DNA of 13,062 nucleotides, from contig CAYPWL010000063.1 in the NCBI GenBank assembly GCA_964414425.1, forward strand, positions 1 to 13,062, read 5' to 3'. The notes beneath the pieces were generated by a model. That model was not told the DNA's origin. It did not search any database and worked only from the letters and a program-made list of their open reading frames with translations. Position numbers and translations under genes: made by a program. Position 1 is the stretch's first letter; the number at the start of each line of letters is the position of its first letter. This DNA is from GYS-P2D sp964414425 (GTDB lineage: Bacteria; Bacteroidota; Bacteroidia; Chitinophagales; Saprospiraceae). Below are positions 1 through 6,645 of the stretch, one piece after another.

Positions 1-559
1 ATCATTAAAGTAATTGTCGTTGTAATTAAACCGTATCGGCAATCGCTTAGCAGTAGATACTGGGATTTGTGTAGGGTCGATACCCCAATGCTTGATGGTA
101 TAATATTTATAAAAGGCTTCGTACAACTCTCTACCCAAACTACTGAGCACAAACTCTTAAAAAAAGAGTCGGGGCGATATCCTTGACTCGGTGTTCATCA
201 ATAAATGAGGCCGCTTGATCAGGTGTAAAGTCTTTCTCAAAAAACTGGTTGATCGTATGAAGGTTAATAGGTAGACTATAGATCTGACCATGAGATCTCG
301 CCTTTACTCGATTGACATAATTATTAAATGTGGAGAATCGATTGACAAACTGCCATACTTTCTCAGAATTGGTATGGAAGATATGTGGTCCATACTTATG
401 GACCTCGACCTGTGACTCCTGATCTCTGTAGGTAAAGCAGTTACCCGCTATATGCTTTCGCTTGTCTATGACCGACACTTGATGTCCTCGATCTGCTGCC
501 ATCCGAGCATAGGTCGCTGCTGCGAGTCCCGCACCAACAATCAAGAAATGAGATCTCAT
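1..559 (-). pseudogene. glf: UDP-galactopyranose mutase, frameshifted and cut by window edge
   Basis: UDP-galactopyranose mutase converts UDP-galactopyranose to UDP-galactofuranose for surface glycans (family knowledge). The frame starting with ATG at 559 (MRSHFLIVGAG) shows an FAD Rossmann start (VGAGLAAATYA), the HIAGN motif (usually GGN) and GPHIFHTN. It stops at a TAG at 142-140 after about 139 residues. Shifting frame by one base near 157-158 restores 52 further residues to the window edge, including LYEAFYKYYTIKHWG and RLPIRFNYNDNYF, which are classic Glf motifs. The break is therefore a one-base insertion (or two-base loss), not a natural C-terminus. The start is set by a GAGGAG site four bases upstream; an in-frame extension to 655 has no family similarity. 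It could be a true pseudogene, a sequencing error or recoding. Family call is very secure; the cause of the shift is not. Confidence 0.9.
153..169. repeat. Perfect 6-bp inverted repeat at the glf frameshift
   Basis: ACTCTT at 153-158 and AAGAGT at 164-169 are perfect inverted copies around a five-A loop, so the plus strand carries a run of seven A. The reading frame of glf breaks at the TT (157-158) edge of this structure. Small hairpins with homopolymer loops are typical spots for replication slippage and for sequencing errors. Confidence 0.7.
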
Positions 560-563
560 ACAA

Positions 564-569
564 CTCCTC
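564..569 (-). promoter_or_regulatory. Shine-Dalgarno site of glf
   Basis: The minus strand reads GAGGAG followed by TTGT and then the ATG at 559, a strong ribosome-binding site. It decides the glf start and argues against the longer in-frame extension. It is one of the few clear SD sites in this window. Confidence 0.6.
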
Positions 570-722
570 TTTTTTATCTCATTTATACCACCTTCCAAGA
601 TATGTATATATCCCTGGATGCGATAATATTTACAGTACAGTAATAAGTTAAACAAGGTTGCGTACTATTCAGCGTAGATGATCATCACTGAGGATCAATC
701 AAAATTATCATGCTCTTATTGC

Positions 723-730
723 TACTTTTG
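723..730 (+). promoter_or_regulatory. Possible Bacteroidota -7 promoter element before dgt
   Basis: TACTTTTG matches the TAnnTTTG -7 consensus known for Bacteroidota exactly and ends five bases before the dgt ATG at 736. No TTG-type -33 element is seen at the usual distance. If real, transcription would begin at or next to the start codon, giving a leaderless mRNA, which agrees with the lack of a Shine-Dalgarno site. The rest of the 560-735 gap between the divergent glf and dgt genes holds AT-rich sequence with a short tandem TACAG TACAG (631-640), and no gene. Confidence 0.3.
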
Positions 731-735
731 ATCTA

Positions 736-2118
736 ATGCAATGGAACACATGCTACACCGAGCGCAGATCGGGCTCATCTAAGTCTACAGAAATACCTCG
801 TACTGAATATCAGCGCGACTATGATCGATTGATCTTCGCCAGCTCATTCAGACGATTACAAAACAAGACTCAGGTATTCCCTCTACCAGGGAGCACATTT
901 GTACATAATCGATTGACGCACAGTCTTGAGGTAGCGAGTGTAGGTCGATCTCTCGGCAAAATCATCGGTGATCATATCGCCTCTAATTATATCGATGCGG
1001 ACGATGAGCGATCACTGCACTTCTATCGATATGACTTAAGCAGCGTGATTGCCTCAGCGTGCTTAGCTCATGACATTGGCAATCCTGCCTTTGGCCATTC
1101 TGGAGAAAAGGCTATCTCTAATTACTTCCTAAAAAATAAAGGCTACGAAATTGAGGGTAAAGCGCTCAGAGATTTTTTCGAGGATAGCCAATGGGAAGAC
1201 CTGATCAACTTTGAGGGTAATGCTAATGCGATCCGTGTACTTACTCATGCATATCGAGACAAGCCCGTCGGAGGTATGCGCCTAACTCTAACAACACTGG
1301 CAGCCATATTAAAGTATCCATGCGAATCTACAGCGGTAGATAAGCAATATAAACATCGCAAGAAATATGGCTTTTTTCAGACCGAGCGAGAAACCTTCAA
1401 TGATATCGTCGAAGCGCTTGATATGAAACAAGAACAGAACAATCCGCTCGTCTATGCCCGACACCCATTCGTATATCTCGTAGAGGCGGCAGATGATATC
1501 TGCTATCGTATCATCGACATGGAAGATGCCCATCGACTCGGGATCATCAGCAAGGAGATGGTGAGTCGAGCGCTCATGAACATCATCGATCAGATCAATC
1601 GACCTGAAGATAACATAAGTAAAATCAGAGATACCTTCAGCAAGATTCTGGATGACAATGACTCTATTTCCTACCTGCGAGCTAAGTGTATTAACGCACT
1701 AACCTTGGAGAGTGCATCAGTATTCGTTGAGCAAAGTGAGGATATCCTTAAGGGTACCTATAAGAGTACACTGGTCGATAGTATCGAGGATCGATGTCCC
1801 GCAATGTCCGAAGTCATGGATATCTCTACCTCAAAGATCTATAGCCATCACTCCGTCGTTGAGATTGAGATCACTGGCTATCATGTCATGTCTCACCTCC
1901 TCAAGCTCTTTGTCCCCGCTGTACTCCGCAAGGAGTCTGAGGGAACGGATAGGATGGCGTTATCATTGATACCGCTACAGTTCAGAGAATTTGAAATGAC
2001 GGAAGACCCTTACCTCAAGGTGATGTCAGTGGTGGACTTCATCTCTGGTATGACGGATGCCTATGCGACCGAGTTCTATCGTAAGACGACTGGGATAGAT
2101 ATCTCCAAGCACGTTTAG
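736..2118 (+). CDS. dgt: dGTP triphosphohydrolase (dGTPase), HD superfamily
   Basis: Hydrolyses dGTP to deoxyguanosine and triphosphate in the cytoplasm, adjusting dNTP pools (family knowledge). The 460-residue product has the expected opening (YQRDYDRLIFASSFRRLQNK, residues 25-44), then the HD metal ligands: H62 in RLTHS, H112-D113 in LAHDIGNPAFGHSGE, H121 and E124 nearby, and the late Asp in EAADDICYR (D253/D254). Length is in the normal bacterial range (E. coli about 505). It starts at ATG 736 with no Shine-Dalgarno site but a promoter-like TACTTTTG just upstream. It is the first gene of a probable operon with an AHSA1-like protein, an ATPase and a membrane protein. Some dGTPases act in phage defence by draining dGTP, but nothing here distinguishes that from housekeeping. 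Confidence 0.93.
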   Translation: MQWNTCYTERRSGSSKSTEIPRTEYQRDYDRLIFASSFRRLQNKTQVFPLPGSTFVHNRLTHSLEVASVGRSLGKIIGDHIASNYIDADDERSLHFYRYDLSSVIASACLAHDIGNPAFGHSGEKAISNYFLKNKGYEIEGKALRDFFEDSQWEDLINFEGNANAIRVLTHAYRDKPVGGMRLTLTTLAAILKYPCESTAVDKQYKHRKKYGFFQTERETFNDIVEALDMKQEQNNPLVYARHPFVYLVEAADDICYRIIDMEDAHRLGIISKEMVSRALMNIIDQINRPEDNISKIRDTFSKILDDNDSISYLRAKCINALTLESASVFVEQSEDILKGTYKSTLVDSIEDRCPAMSEVMDISTSKIYSHHSVVEIEITGYHVMSHLLKLFVPAVLRKESEGTDRMALSLIPLQFREFEMTEDPYLKVMSVVDFISGMTDAYATEFYRKTTGIDISKHV

Positions 2119-2160
2119 AGTCGAAGTATTATATTAGATCAAGACTAACAAACATATATC

Positions 2161-2604
2161 TTGGAGCAAGCGGAACCTATAGAAATTAGTATCGAAACCT
2201 CAGCAAGCGTTGCCCAAATCTGGAGTGTCTTAACCGAGCTCGACCATATGAGGAAATGGTTCTTTGAGGTGATACCAGCCTTTGATGCAACCGAGGGGTT
2301 CTATACAGAGTTTGATGTAGCCACAGAGAACCGAAGTTTTAAGCACTGCTGGCGAGTCATCGAGGTGGTAGCACACTCACACTATACCGTAGAGTGGACC
2401 TTCGGAGGCCTACCAGGCCGAGGTCATGTTACCCACAAGATTACTCCTGGCCCTGATAGCAAGAATACGATCACCTTCATTGATGTGATCATTGAGCCTT
2501 TTGACACGACGATCCCAGAGTTTAAGCGCCAGAGCTCGATAAATGGCTGGACCTACATCATGAATGAGATGCTGGGGCCTTATCTGGAGGGGATAGTTGA
2601 TTAA
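2161..2604 (+). CDS. AHSA1/START-like (SRPBCC fold) protein
   Basis: A 147-residue soluble protein with the SRPBCC helix-grip pattern of the AHSA1 family: first strand and helix PIEISIETSASVAQIWSVL (6-24), then the TELDHMRKWFFE loop and helix, FYTEFDV, WRVIEVV and YTVEWTFGGLPGRG strands, and a C-terminal helix (GWTYIMNEMLGPYLEG, 129-144). Members bind small hydrophobic ligands or modulate partners; the ligand here is unknown. Start is TTG at 2161: an in-frame TAA lies at 2146-2148 and the first internal ATG would remove the first strand. It lies 42 bases after dgt and 8 bases before the ATPase gene, so it is probably cotranscribed. Family assignment is good, function open. Confidence 0.8.
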   Translation: MEQAEPIEISIETSASVAQIWSVLTELDHMRKWFFEVIPAFDATEGFYTEFDVATENRSFKHCWRVIEVVAHSHYTVEWTFGGLPGRGHVTHKITPGPDSKNTITFIDVIIEPFDTTIPEFKRQSSINGWTYIMNEMLGPYLEGIVD

Positions 2605-2612
2605 ACCACCCT

Positions 2613-3404
2613 ATGCCCTACATCAAAACGCTTAATATCAATACTGATCGGACTAATCCCTACCCCTATGACGTGGCGGGGATCAAGCATGCCAAGGATT
2701 TAGACTTATCTAACTATGTCAACTTCATAGTCGGTGACAACGGGACGGGTAAGTCTACCCTACTTGAGACGATTGCATTTAGGTTGCAACTGCCTCATAT
2801 GGATGGCTCCAAATATGACAAGAAGTCTTTTGCTGCAGCGATATCGCTTGCTCCTTATCTGGAGTTGGATTTTAAGATTCACCGGTCAACAGGATTTTTC
2901 TTTAGGGCCGAAGATTTTGGAGATTACTTGAACAGTGTGAACCGTCGAGATGCACACCTCCATCAGCAGCTTGAAGATCTGCAAGGAAACGTACCCGATC
3001 ACATCATCAAAGAGATGAAAGAAAATGCCAACGAGCAGCTCCACCATATGCGCAAGAACTACGGGCAGGAGCTCGACGCATTCTCCCATGGCGAGGCCTA
3101 CCTGAAGATCATGCACGAGAAGATTAAAACTCGTGGAATCTACCTCCTCGATGAGCCCGAGGCAGCGCTCTCGCCAGCTAAGCAACTCTCATTGATCTAC
3201 TTCATCATAGAACATCTCAAGACTAACACGTCTCAATTTATCATCGCTACCCACTCCCCCATCCTTATGTCGATTCCGGATAGTACGATCTATGAGATCA
3301 CTGCTGATCAGATGCAAGAAACCCAACTAACCGACTTAGAGCATTACTCGATCACTAAAAACTTCCTCAACAATCCTGAGATGTACCTGCGTCATCTGGA
3401 GTAA
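2613..3404 (+). CDS. Stand-alone ABC/AAA-type ATPase (RecF/OLD-like class)
   Basis: A 263-residue soluble ATPase with all ABC-type nucleotide-binding motifs: Walker A GDNGTGKST (41-49), signature-like FSHGEAY (157-163), Walker B with catalytic Glu GIYLLDEPEAAL (175-186) and the switch His in ATHSP (H214). A charged, probably helical insert of about 45 residues (110-155) lies between Walker A and the signature, shorter than an SMC/RecN coiled coil. There is no membrane segment or permease partner, so this is not a transport NBD by itself; the DEPEAAL/ATHSPIL pair is typical of the 'AAA_21/AAA_15' predicted ATPases. It lacks the TOPRIM domain of OLD nucleases. Eight bases separate it from the AHSA1-like gene. 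Role unknown; ATPases of this class occur in DNA repair, defence and toxin modules. Confidence 0.85.
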   Translation: MPYIKTLNINTDRTNPYPYDVAGIKHAKDLDLSNYVNFIVGDNGTGKSTLLETIAFRLQLPHMDGSKYDKKSFAAAISLAPYLELDFKIHRSTGFFFRAEDFGDYLNSVNRRDAHLHQQLEDLQGNVPDHIIKEMKENANEQLHHMRKNYGQELDAFSHGEAYLKIMHEKIKTRGIYLLDEPEAALSPAKQLSLIYFIIEHLKTNTSQFIIATHSPILMSIPDSTIYEITADQMQETQLTDLEHYSITKNFLNNPEMYLRHLE

Positions 3405-3436
3405 TTAAGTCCTTGATAATGATACCTTAGTGATCA

Positions 3437-4417
3437 ATGAGGAGCTCCGATCTATATCTATTCACTATACTGTTGTTGATTGGAGTATTCCTATTTGGAG
3501 CGCACTACCTCCGCTATCAGCACGATGTTGTCCTCGAACAAGATGGCTATCAATTGATCAATGTGGACCAGTCCCAAACTATCTGGCCCCATAAAGAACC
3601 TATCGTATTCATCTTAGAGAAGGCAGGTAGTCTAAAAGAGATTTATAAATTCAACGGTTATGAGCAGGATGATTTCAGCTCGATCAACTACTCTTATTAC
3701 TCGCCAAGTCGGCCATATCAGGAGAATGACTATTACTTCATAGAGGCCTTCAAAAACAGCCTTCCCTTCCAAAAAGAGATGGAAGACCTATCATTCGAGG
3801 AGCGATATGATTTGATTCATTCGGGTGTTAGATTTGAGGGAAGGCAACTTATACAACACAACTTAGAACCTGGGCTCTTTGGTTATGTCGATACCATGCC
3901 TTTGATCTTTTTAGTGATCGGATTATTTGCCTTTGTGATTTTCAAGACAATTGATCTAATCGCATTGGGCCTTTGTAAGATCACTAAGAGCAATCGAGCT
4001 GTCCTTGTGTTGCACATTATCTTGATTCTATTCTTGATAGCCTTCTTAACTTTGGTGAGACTGACGCCTTGGTTTCCGACGAGTCAGTTGGCCTTGCTCA
4101 TCCGCAATGCCATAGTCATCATACCTGTCTTTACGATGATCAAAATTGTTAAGAGACGTTACGCTGACAGCAGTGCATTTTGGAAGTATCAGTTCATCAA
4201 TTTTGTCATTATACTGATTGGTGGTAACCTGCTACTTTGGATAGGCAATGAAATTGGATATATGATCGACCTCAGCACTTTTGAAAAAATTTCCCACAAA
4301 CCATTTTTCTGTACTTATGACAGCTTAGCCATTGGGATCCTGATGTCCTGTGCAATTGGATTGTTGGTTAGAGATGTTGTTGATGAATGGTATCGACAAT
4401 GGCAAAAGGCTAAATAA
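3437..4417 (+). CDS. Six-helix membrane protein of unknown function
   Basis: I do not recognise the 326-residue product. It has an N-terminal helix (about 6-25), an extracytoplasmic domain of about 125 residues rich in Tyr and acidic residues, and five further helices (about 152-176, 188-209, 217-237, 252-275, 294-314), ending in a short charged tail (DEWYRQWQKAK). Exported domain, helix bundle and charged tail resemble the input half of Bacteroidota LytS-type sensor kinases, but the protein stops where a dimerisation/kinase region would begin, and only 12 bases remain before the convergent gene. The ATG at 3437 lies 32 bases after the ATPase gene, so it may be the last gene of the dgt operon. 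Coding status is supported by length, codon use and clean topology. Confidence 0.75.
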   Translation: MRSSDLYLFTILLLIGVFLFGAHYLRYQHDVVLEQDGYQLINVDQSQTIWPHKEPIVFILEKAGSLKEIYKFNGYEQDDFSSINYSYYSPSRPYQENDYYFIEAFKNSLPFQKEMEDLSFEERYDLIHSGVRFEGRQLIQHNLEPGLFGYVDTMPLIFLVIGLFAFVIFKTIDLIALGLCKITKSNRAVLVLHIILILFLIAFLTLVRLTPWFPTSQLALLIRNAIVIIPVFTMIKIVKRRYADSSAFWKYQFINFVIILIGGNLLLWIGNEIGYMIDLSTFEKISHKPFFCTYDSLAIGILMSCAIGLLVRDVVDEWYRQWQKAK

Positions 4418-4446
4418 AGGAGTCTTTTACTACCGCTCTCCTAGCC
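4408..4446. other. Imperfect inverted repeat at a convergent gene junction
   Basis: AGGAG (4418-4422) pairs with CTCCT (4438-4442), and GGCT (4408-4411) pairs with AGCC (4443-4446), with a six-base bulge on the left arm. It lies across the 3' ends of the membrane-protein gene and the TlpA-like gene, where a bidirectional terminator would be expected. There is no flanking T tract (TTTT lies in the loop), so the terminator reading is weak. Confidence 0.25.
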
Positions 4447-4915
4447 AACCTATAAACGCATCAACAATAGATCTATCAGGATCATCAGGGAGATAGACCA
4501 GCTTGCCTTGGCGATTGACGATCTCGTAGAGCGGTATATTGTAAACTTGATAGTCGGCTTGAAGGCCCTCTATATCGGTCGACCTTACATTTTGACCACT
4601 GATGTCTTGCACCTCCAGGGCGCTGAGCCATAGGTCTTCGGTCTTATCAATATTAACATTGAGTAAGATCACACCCTCGGATGCTAACTGGGATCGAATC
4701 GCCTCATACTTCTTAAAGTTACGCAGGCATGGACCACACCAACTCGCCCAAAAGCTGATATAGACGACCTCTCCCCGTAGGTCAGACAGCTGACTCTCTG
4801 ATCCAGATAGGTCAACATAATATAAGTCAGGAGCAAGCTCCTGACTTATGATTTCATTGTATGACATGCATATGATGATGCATGCTATGAGTATATGCTT
4901 AATGTAGCTCAGCAC
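4430..4915 (-). CDS. Exported TlpA-like thioredoxin-fold oxidoreductase
   Basis: A 161-residue thiol-disulfide oxidoreductase. Residues 1-25 form a hydrophobic signal peptide or anchor, so it works in the envelope. The thioredoxin fold follows: DLRGEVVYISFWASWCGPCL with the redox pair C60 and C63, the strand GVILLNVNID, and the cis-Pro region YNIPLYEIVNRQGKLV (P128). This is the TlpA/ResA class, which passes reducing power to partner proteins. Start is GTG at 4915 with AAAG just upstream; it overlaps the end of msrA by 17 bases, so the two are translationally coupled. That context suggests it reduces the exported MsrA, but this is inferred. Confidence 0.88.
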   Translation of the reverse strand: MLSYIKHILIACIIICMSYNEIISQELAPDLYYVDLSGSESQLSDLRGEVVYISFWASWCGPCLRNFKKYEAIRSQLASEGVILLNVNIDKTEDLWLSALEVQDISGQNVRSTDIEGLQADYQVYNIPLYEIVNRQGKLVYLPDDPDRSIVDAFIGWLGER

Positions 4916-5582
4916 CTTTCTTTAGAAGCTCTGGAAACTTCTTCTTGAATTTGTTTAATCTCGGAACGGAGACTGCCCTCACATATCCCTGATTAGGATT
5001 GCGTCTCTCAAAATCCTGATGATAATCTTCTGCTCTATAGAAGACATCCAGTGGTACTATCTGTGTGACAATCTGCTTTTGGAAGATGCCAGACTCATTG
5101 AGCTGCTTTTGATAAGATACCGTGATTTCTTGCTCTTTTTCATTTTTATAGAATACTGCTGAGCGATACTGTGGACCTCTATCATTACCTTGACGATTAA
5201 GTGTTGTTGGATCATGAGAACCATAGAAGACCTGAAGCAAAGTCGGGAAATCCACCACAGTGCTATCATAGTATACTTCTACAGCTTCCGCATGCTCTGT
5301 AGCACCACTGCTGACTGCTCTATAGTTAGCATCTTCTGCCGAACCTCCTGCATAACCTGAGACTGCTTCCGCGACTCCCTCTACAGATTCAAAGATTGCC
5401 TCTACACACCAGAAGCAGCCGCTGGCAAAATAAGCTTTGTTATATTCTGACAGATCTTTTTCGGGCGATACCACAATAGGATCCAATAATCTTTCTTCGG
5501 TAGGCGTGCTGGCCTGAGCTGCTTGACAAGCATCAACTTGGCTCAGTATCAGGATCGACGCTATGATTGTTATGAAGTTCAT
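4899..5582 (-). CDS. msrA: Exported peptide methionine-(S)-S-oxide reductase
   Basis: MsrA reduces methionine-S-sulfoxide in proteins. After ATG 5582 comes a hydrophobic leader (NFITIIASILILSQVDAC) ending in a lipobox-like VDAC, so this copy is probably exported, perhaps lipid-anchored. The catalytic motif SGCFWCVEAIF follows, with GYAGG, HAEAVEV, a DPTTLNRQGNDRGPQYRS stretch and EDYHQDF. The usual C-terminal resolving-cysteine motif (near GGYC) is absent: the tail reads NPNQGYVRAVSVPRLNKFKK, as in a widespread MsrA subgroup, so the only reactive cysteines are the CFWC pair. A GTG at 5603 in the same frame adds seven charged residues; ATG is preferred because the signal peptide begins there. 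It is first in a two-gene unit with the TlpA-like thioredoxin. The 173 bases upstream, shared with the divergent sulfotransferase gene, show no clear promoter or gene. Confidence 0.92.
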   Translation of the reverse strand: MNFITIIASILILSQVDACQAAQASTPTEERLLDPIVVSPEKDLSEYNKAYFASGCFWCVEAIFESVEGVAEAVSGYAGGSAEDANYRAVSSGATEHAEAVEVYYDSTVVDFPTLLQVFYGSHDPTTLNRQGNDRGPQYRSAVFYKNEKEQEITVSYQKQLNESGIFQKQIVTQIVPLDVFYRAEDYHQDFERRNPNQGYVRAVSVPRLNKFKKKFPELLKKGAELH

Positions 5583-5755
5583 ATCTGATTTTTTTTCTCT
5601 CACCTATCTAACTGTTTTTTGAAGGATTGAGTTCTTTGGAGCAAATTAAAATTTTGGCTTCGCTCATGATGACGACAATTGTGATATTTATAACTCAGTT
5701 TTTACTTTTTGATAACGACTTGTCTCATTAAAATCTCTCATGTAGTCTGTAACAC

Positions 5756-6559
5756 ATGATCAAGCTCTCTGTACGCACATTCTTACATCGTCTATCACAG
5801 CTCAGATACCTTAGCCACAAGAAGGTAGACTTCATAGTCATCGGCGCCCAAAAGTCAGGAACTTCCTCATTGAGAGACTATCTCAATAGGCATCATGACA
5901 TCCGTATGTCATATACTAAGGAGCCACACTTTTTTGATGGGCCGCTGTATACGAGCAGTTCCCTGAGCTACTACTGGTACGAGAAAGACTTTTACCAAGG
6001 GGATCATAGCAAGACATTAGGTGAGGTTACCCCAATCTTATCCTATCTTCCTGAAGCACCTCAACGCATCAAAACATACAACCCTGCTATCAAGCTGATC
6101 ATGATCCTACGTAATCCGATCGACCGTGCCTACTCTCACTGGAATATGGAGATTGAACGAGGAAATGAGGATCAAGAGTTTGCATATTGTATAGCTCATG
6201 AACATAGGCGCCTTTCCTCGTCAGACCCAAAAGATCAAATGTACCGATCCTATATCGACAGAGGATACTATGCTGCCCAAGTGAAGCGACTCCAAGATCT
6301 CTTTCAAGGTGATCAACTCCTATTTCTCAAGTATGAAGACTATGTAAGCCATCAAGAAACAACGATCCATGAGATTTTAGAATTTCTGAATTTACCTATA
6401 GCTGGATATCAATATGAATCTCGTACCGTGCATAAAAGAAGCTACGTACGCCCCTTAGCTGCCAGTGTAAGGAAACTTCTCCGGGATAGATACAAATCGG
6501 ATATCACCGAGTTGGAACATCTCTTAAACTGGGATTGTACTGATTGGAAAACCAAATAA
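5756..6559 (+). CDS. PAPS-dependent sulfotransferase
   Basis: Transfers a sulfuryl group from PAPS to an acceptor, most likely a glycan or surface polymer (inferred). The 267-residue protein has the 5'-phosphosulfate loop VIGAQKSGTSSLRDYL (28-43, K33), the TKEPHFFD segment (54-61) found in heparan-sulfate-type bacterial sulfotransferases, and the 3'-phosphate-binding motif ILRNPIDRAYSHW (117-129, R119 and S127). LLFLKYEDYV (188-197) is the usual following strand. No signal peptide or membrane helix, so it is cytoplasmic. Length fits the single-domain family. It is monocistronic here, with a divergent msrA on the left and 86 bases before the sensor kinase gene; the nearby glf suggests surface-glycan genes beyond the left edge. 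Acceptor cannot be read from sequence. Confidence 0.9.
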   Translation: MIKLSVRTFLHRLSQLRYLSHKKVDFIVIGAQKSGTSSLRDYLNRHHDIRMSYTKEPHFFDGPLYTSSSLSYYWYEKDFYQGDHSKTLGEVTPILSYLPEAPQRIKTYNPAIKLIMILRNPIDRAYSHWNMEIERGNEDQEFAYCIAHEHRRLSSSDPKDQMYRSYIDRGYYAAQVKRLQDLFQGDQLLFLKYEDYVSHQETTIHEILEFLNLPIAGYQYESRTVHKRSYVRPLAASVRKLLRDRYKSDITELEHLLNWDCTDWKTK

Positions 6560-6645
6560 CGAGAGAATAGTACCAAATATCGAATGATTGTGTGTATAAA
6601 TCGAATTACTTAATACTTTATGCTACGACGATTACCCAAATCTAA

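Noticed and set aside
158..165. HIV-type slippery heptamer (T TTT TTA in the glf sense) as a -1 programmed frameshift
   Set aside because: The heptamer is in the correct phase, but a -1 shift leads to the wrong frame; the Glf-coding continuation needs +1.
560..655. Upstream in-frame extension of glf giving about 32 more residues
   Set aside because: The extra residues are not Glf-like and the strong GAGGAG site points to the ATG at 559.
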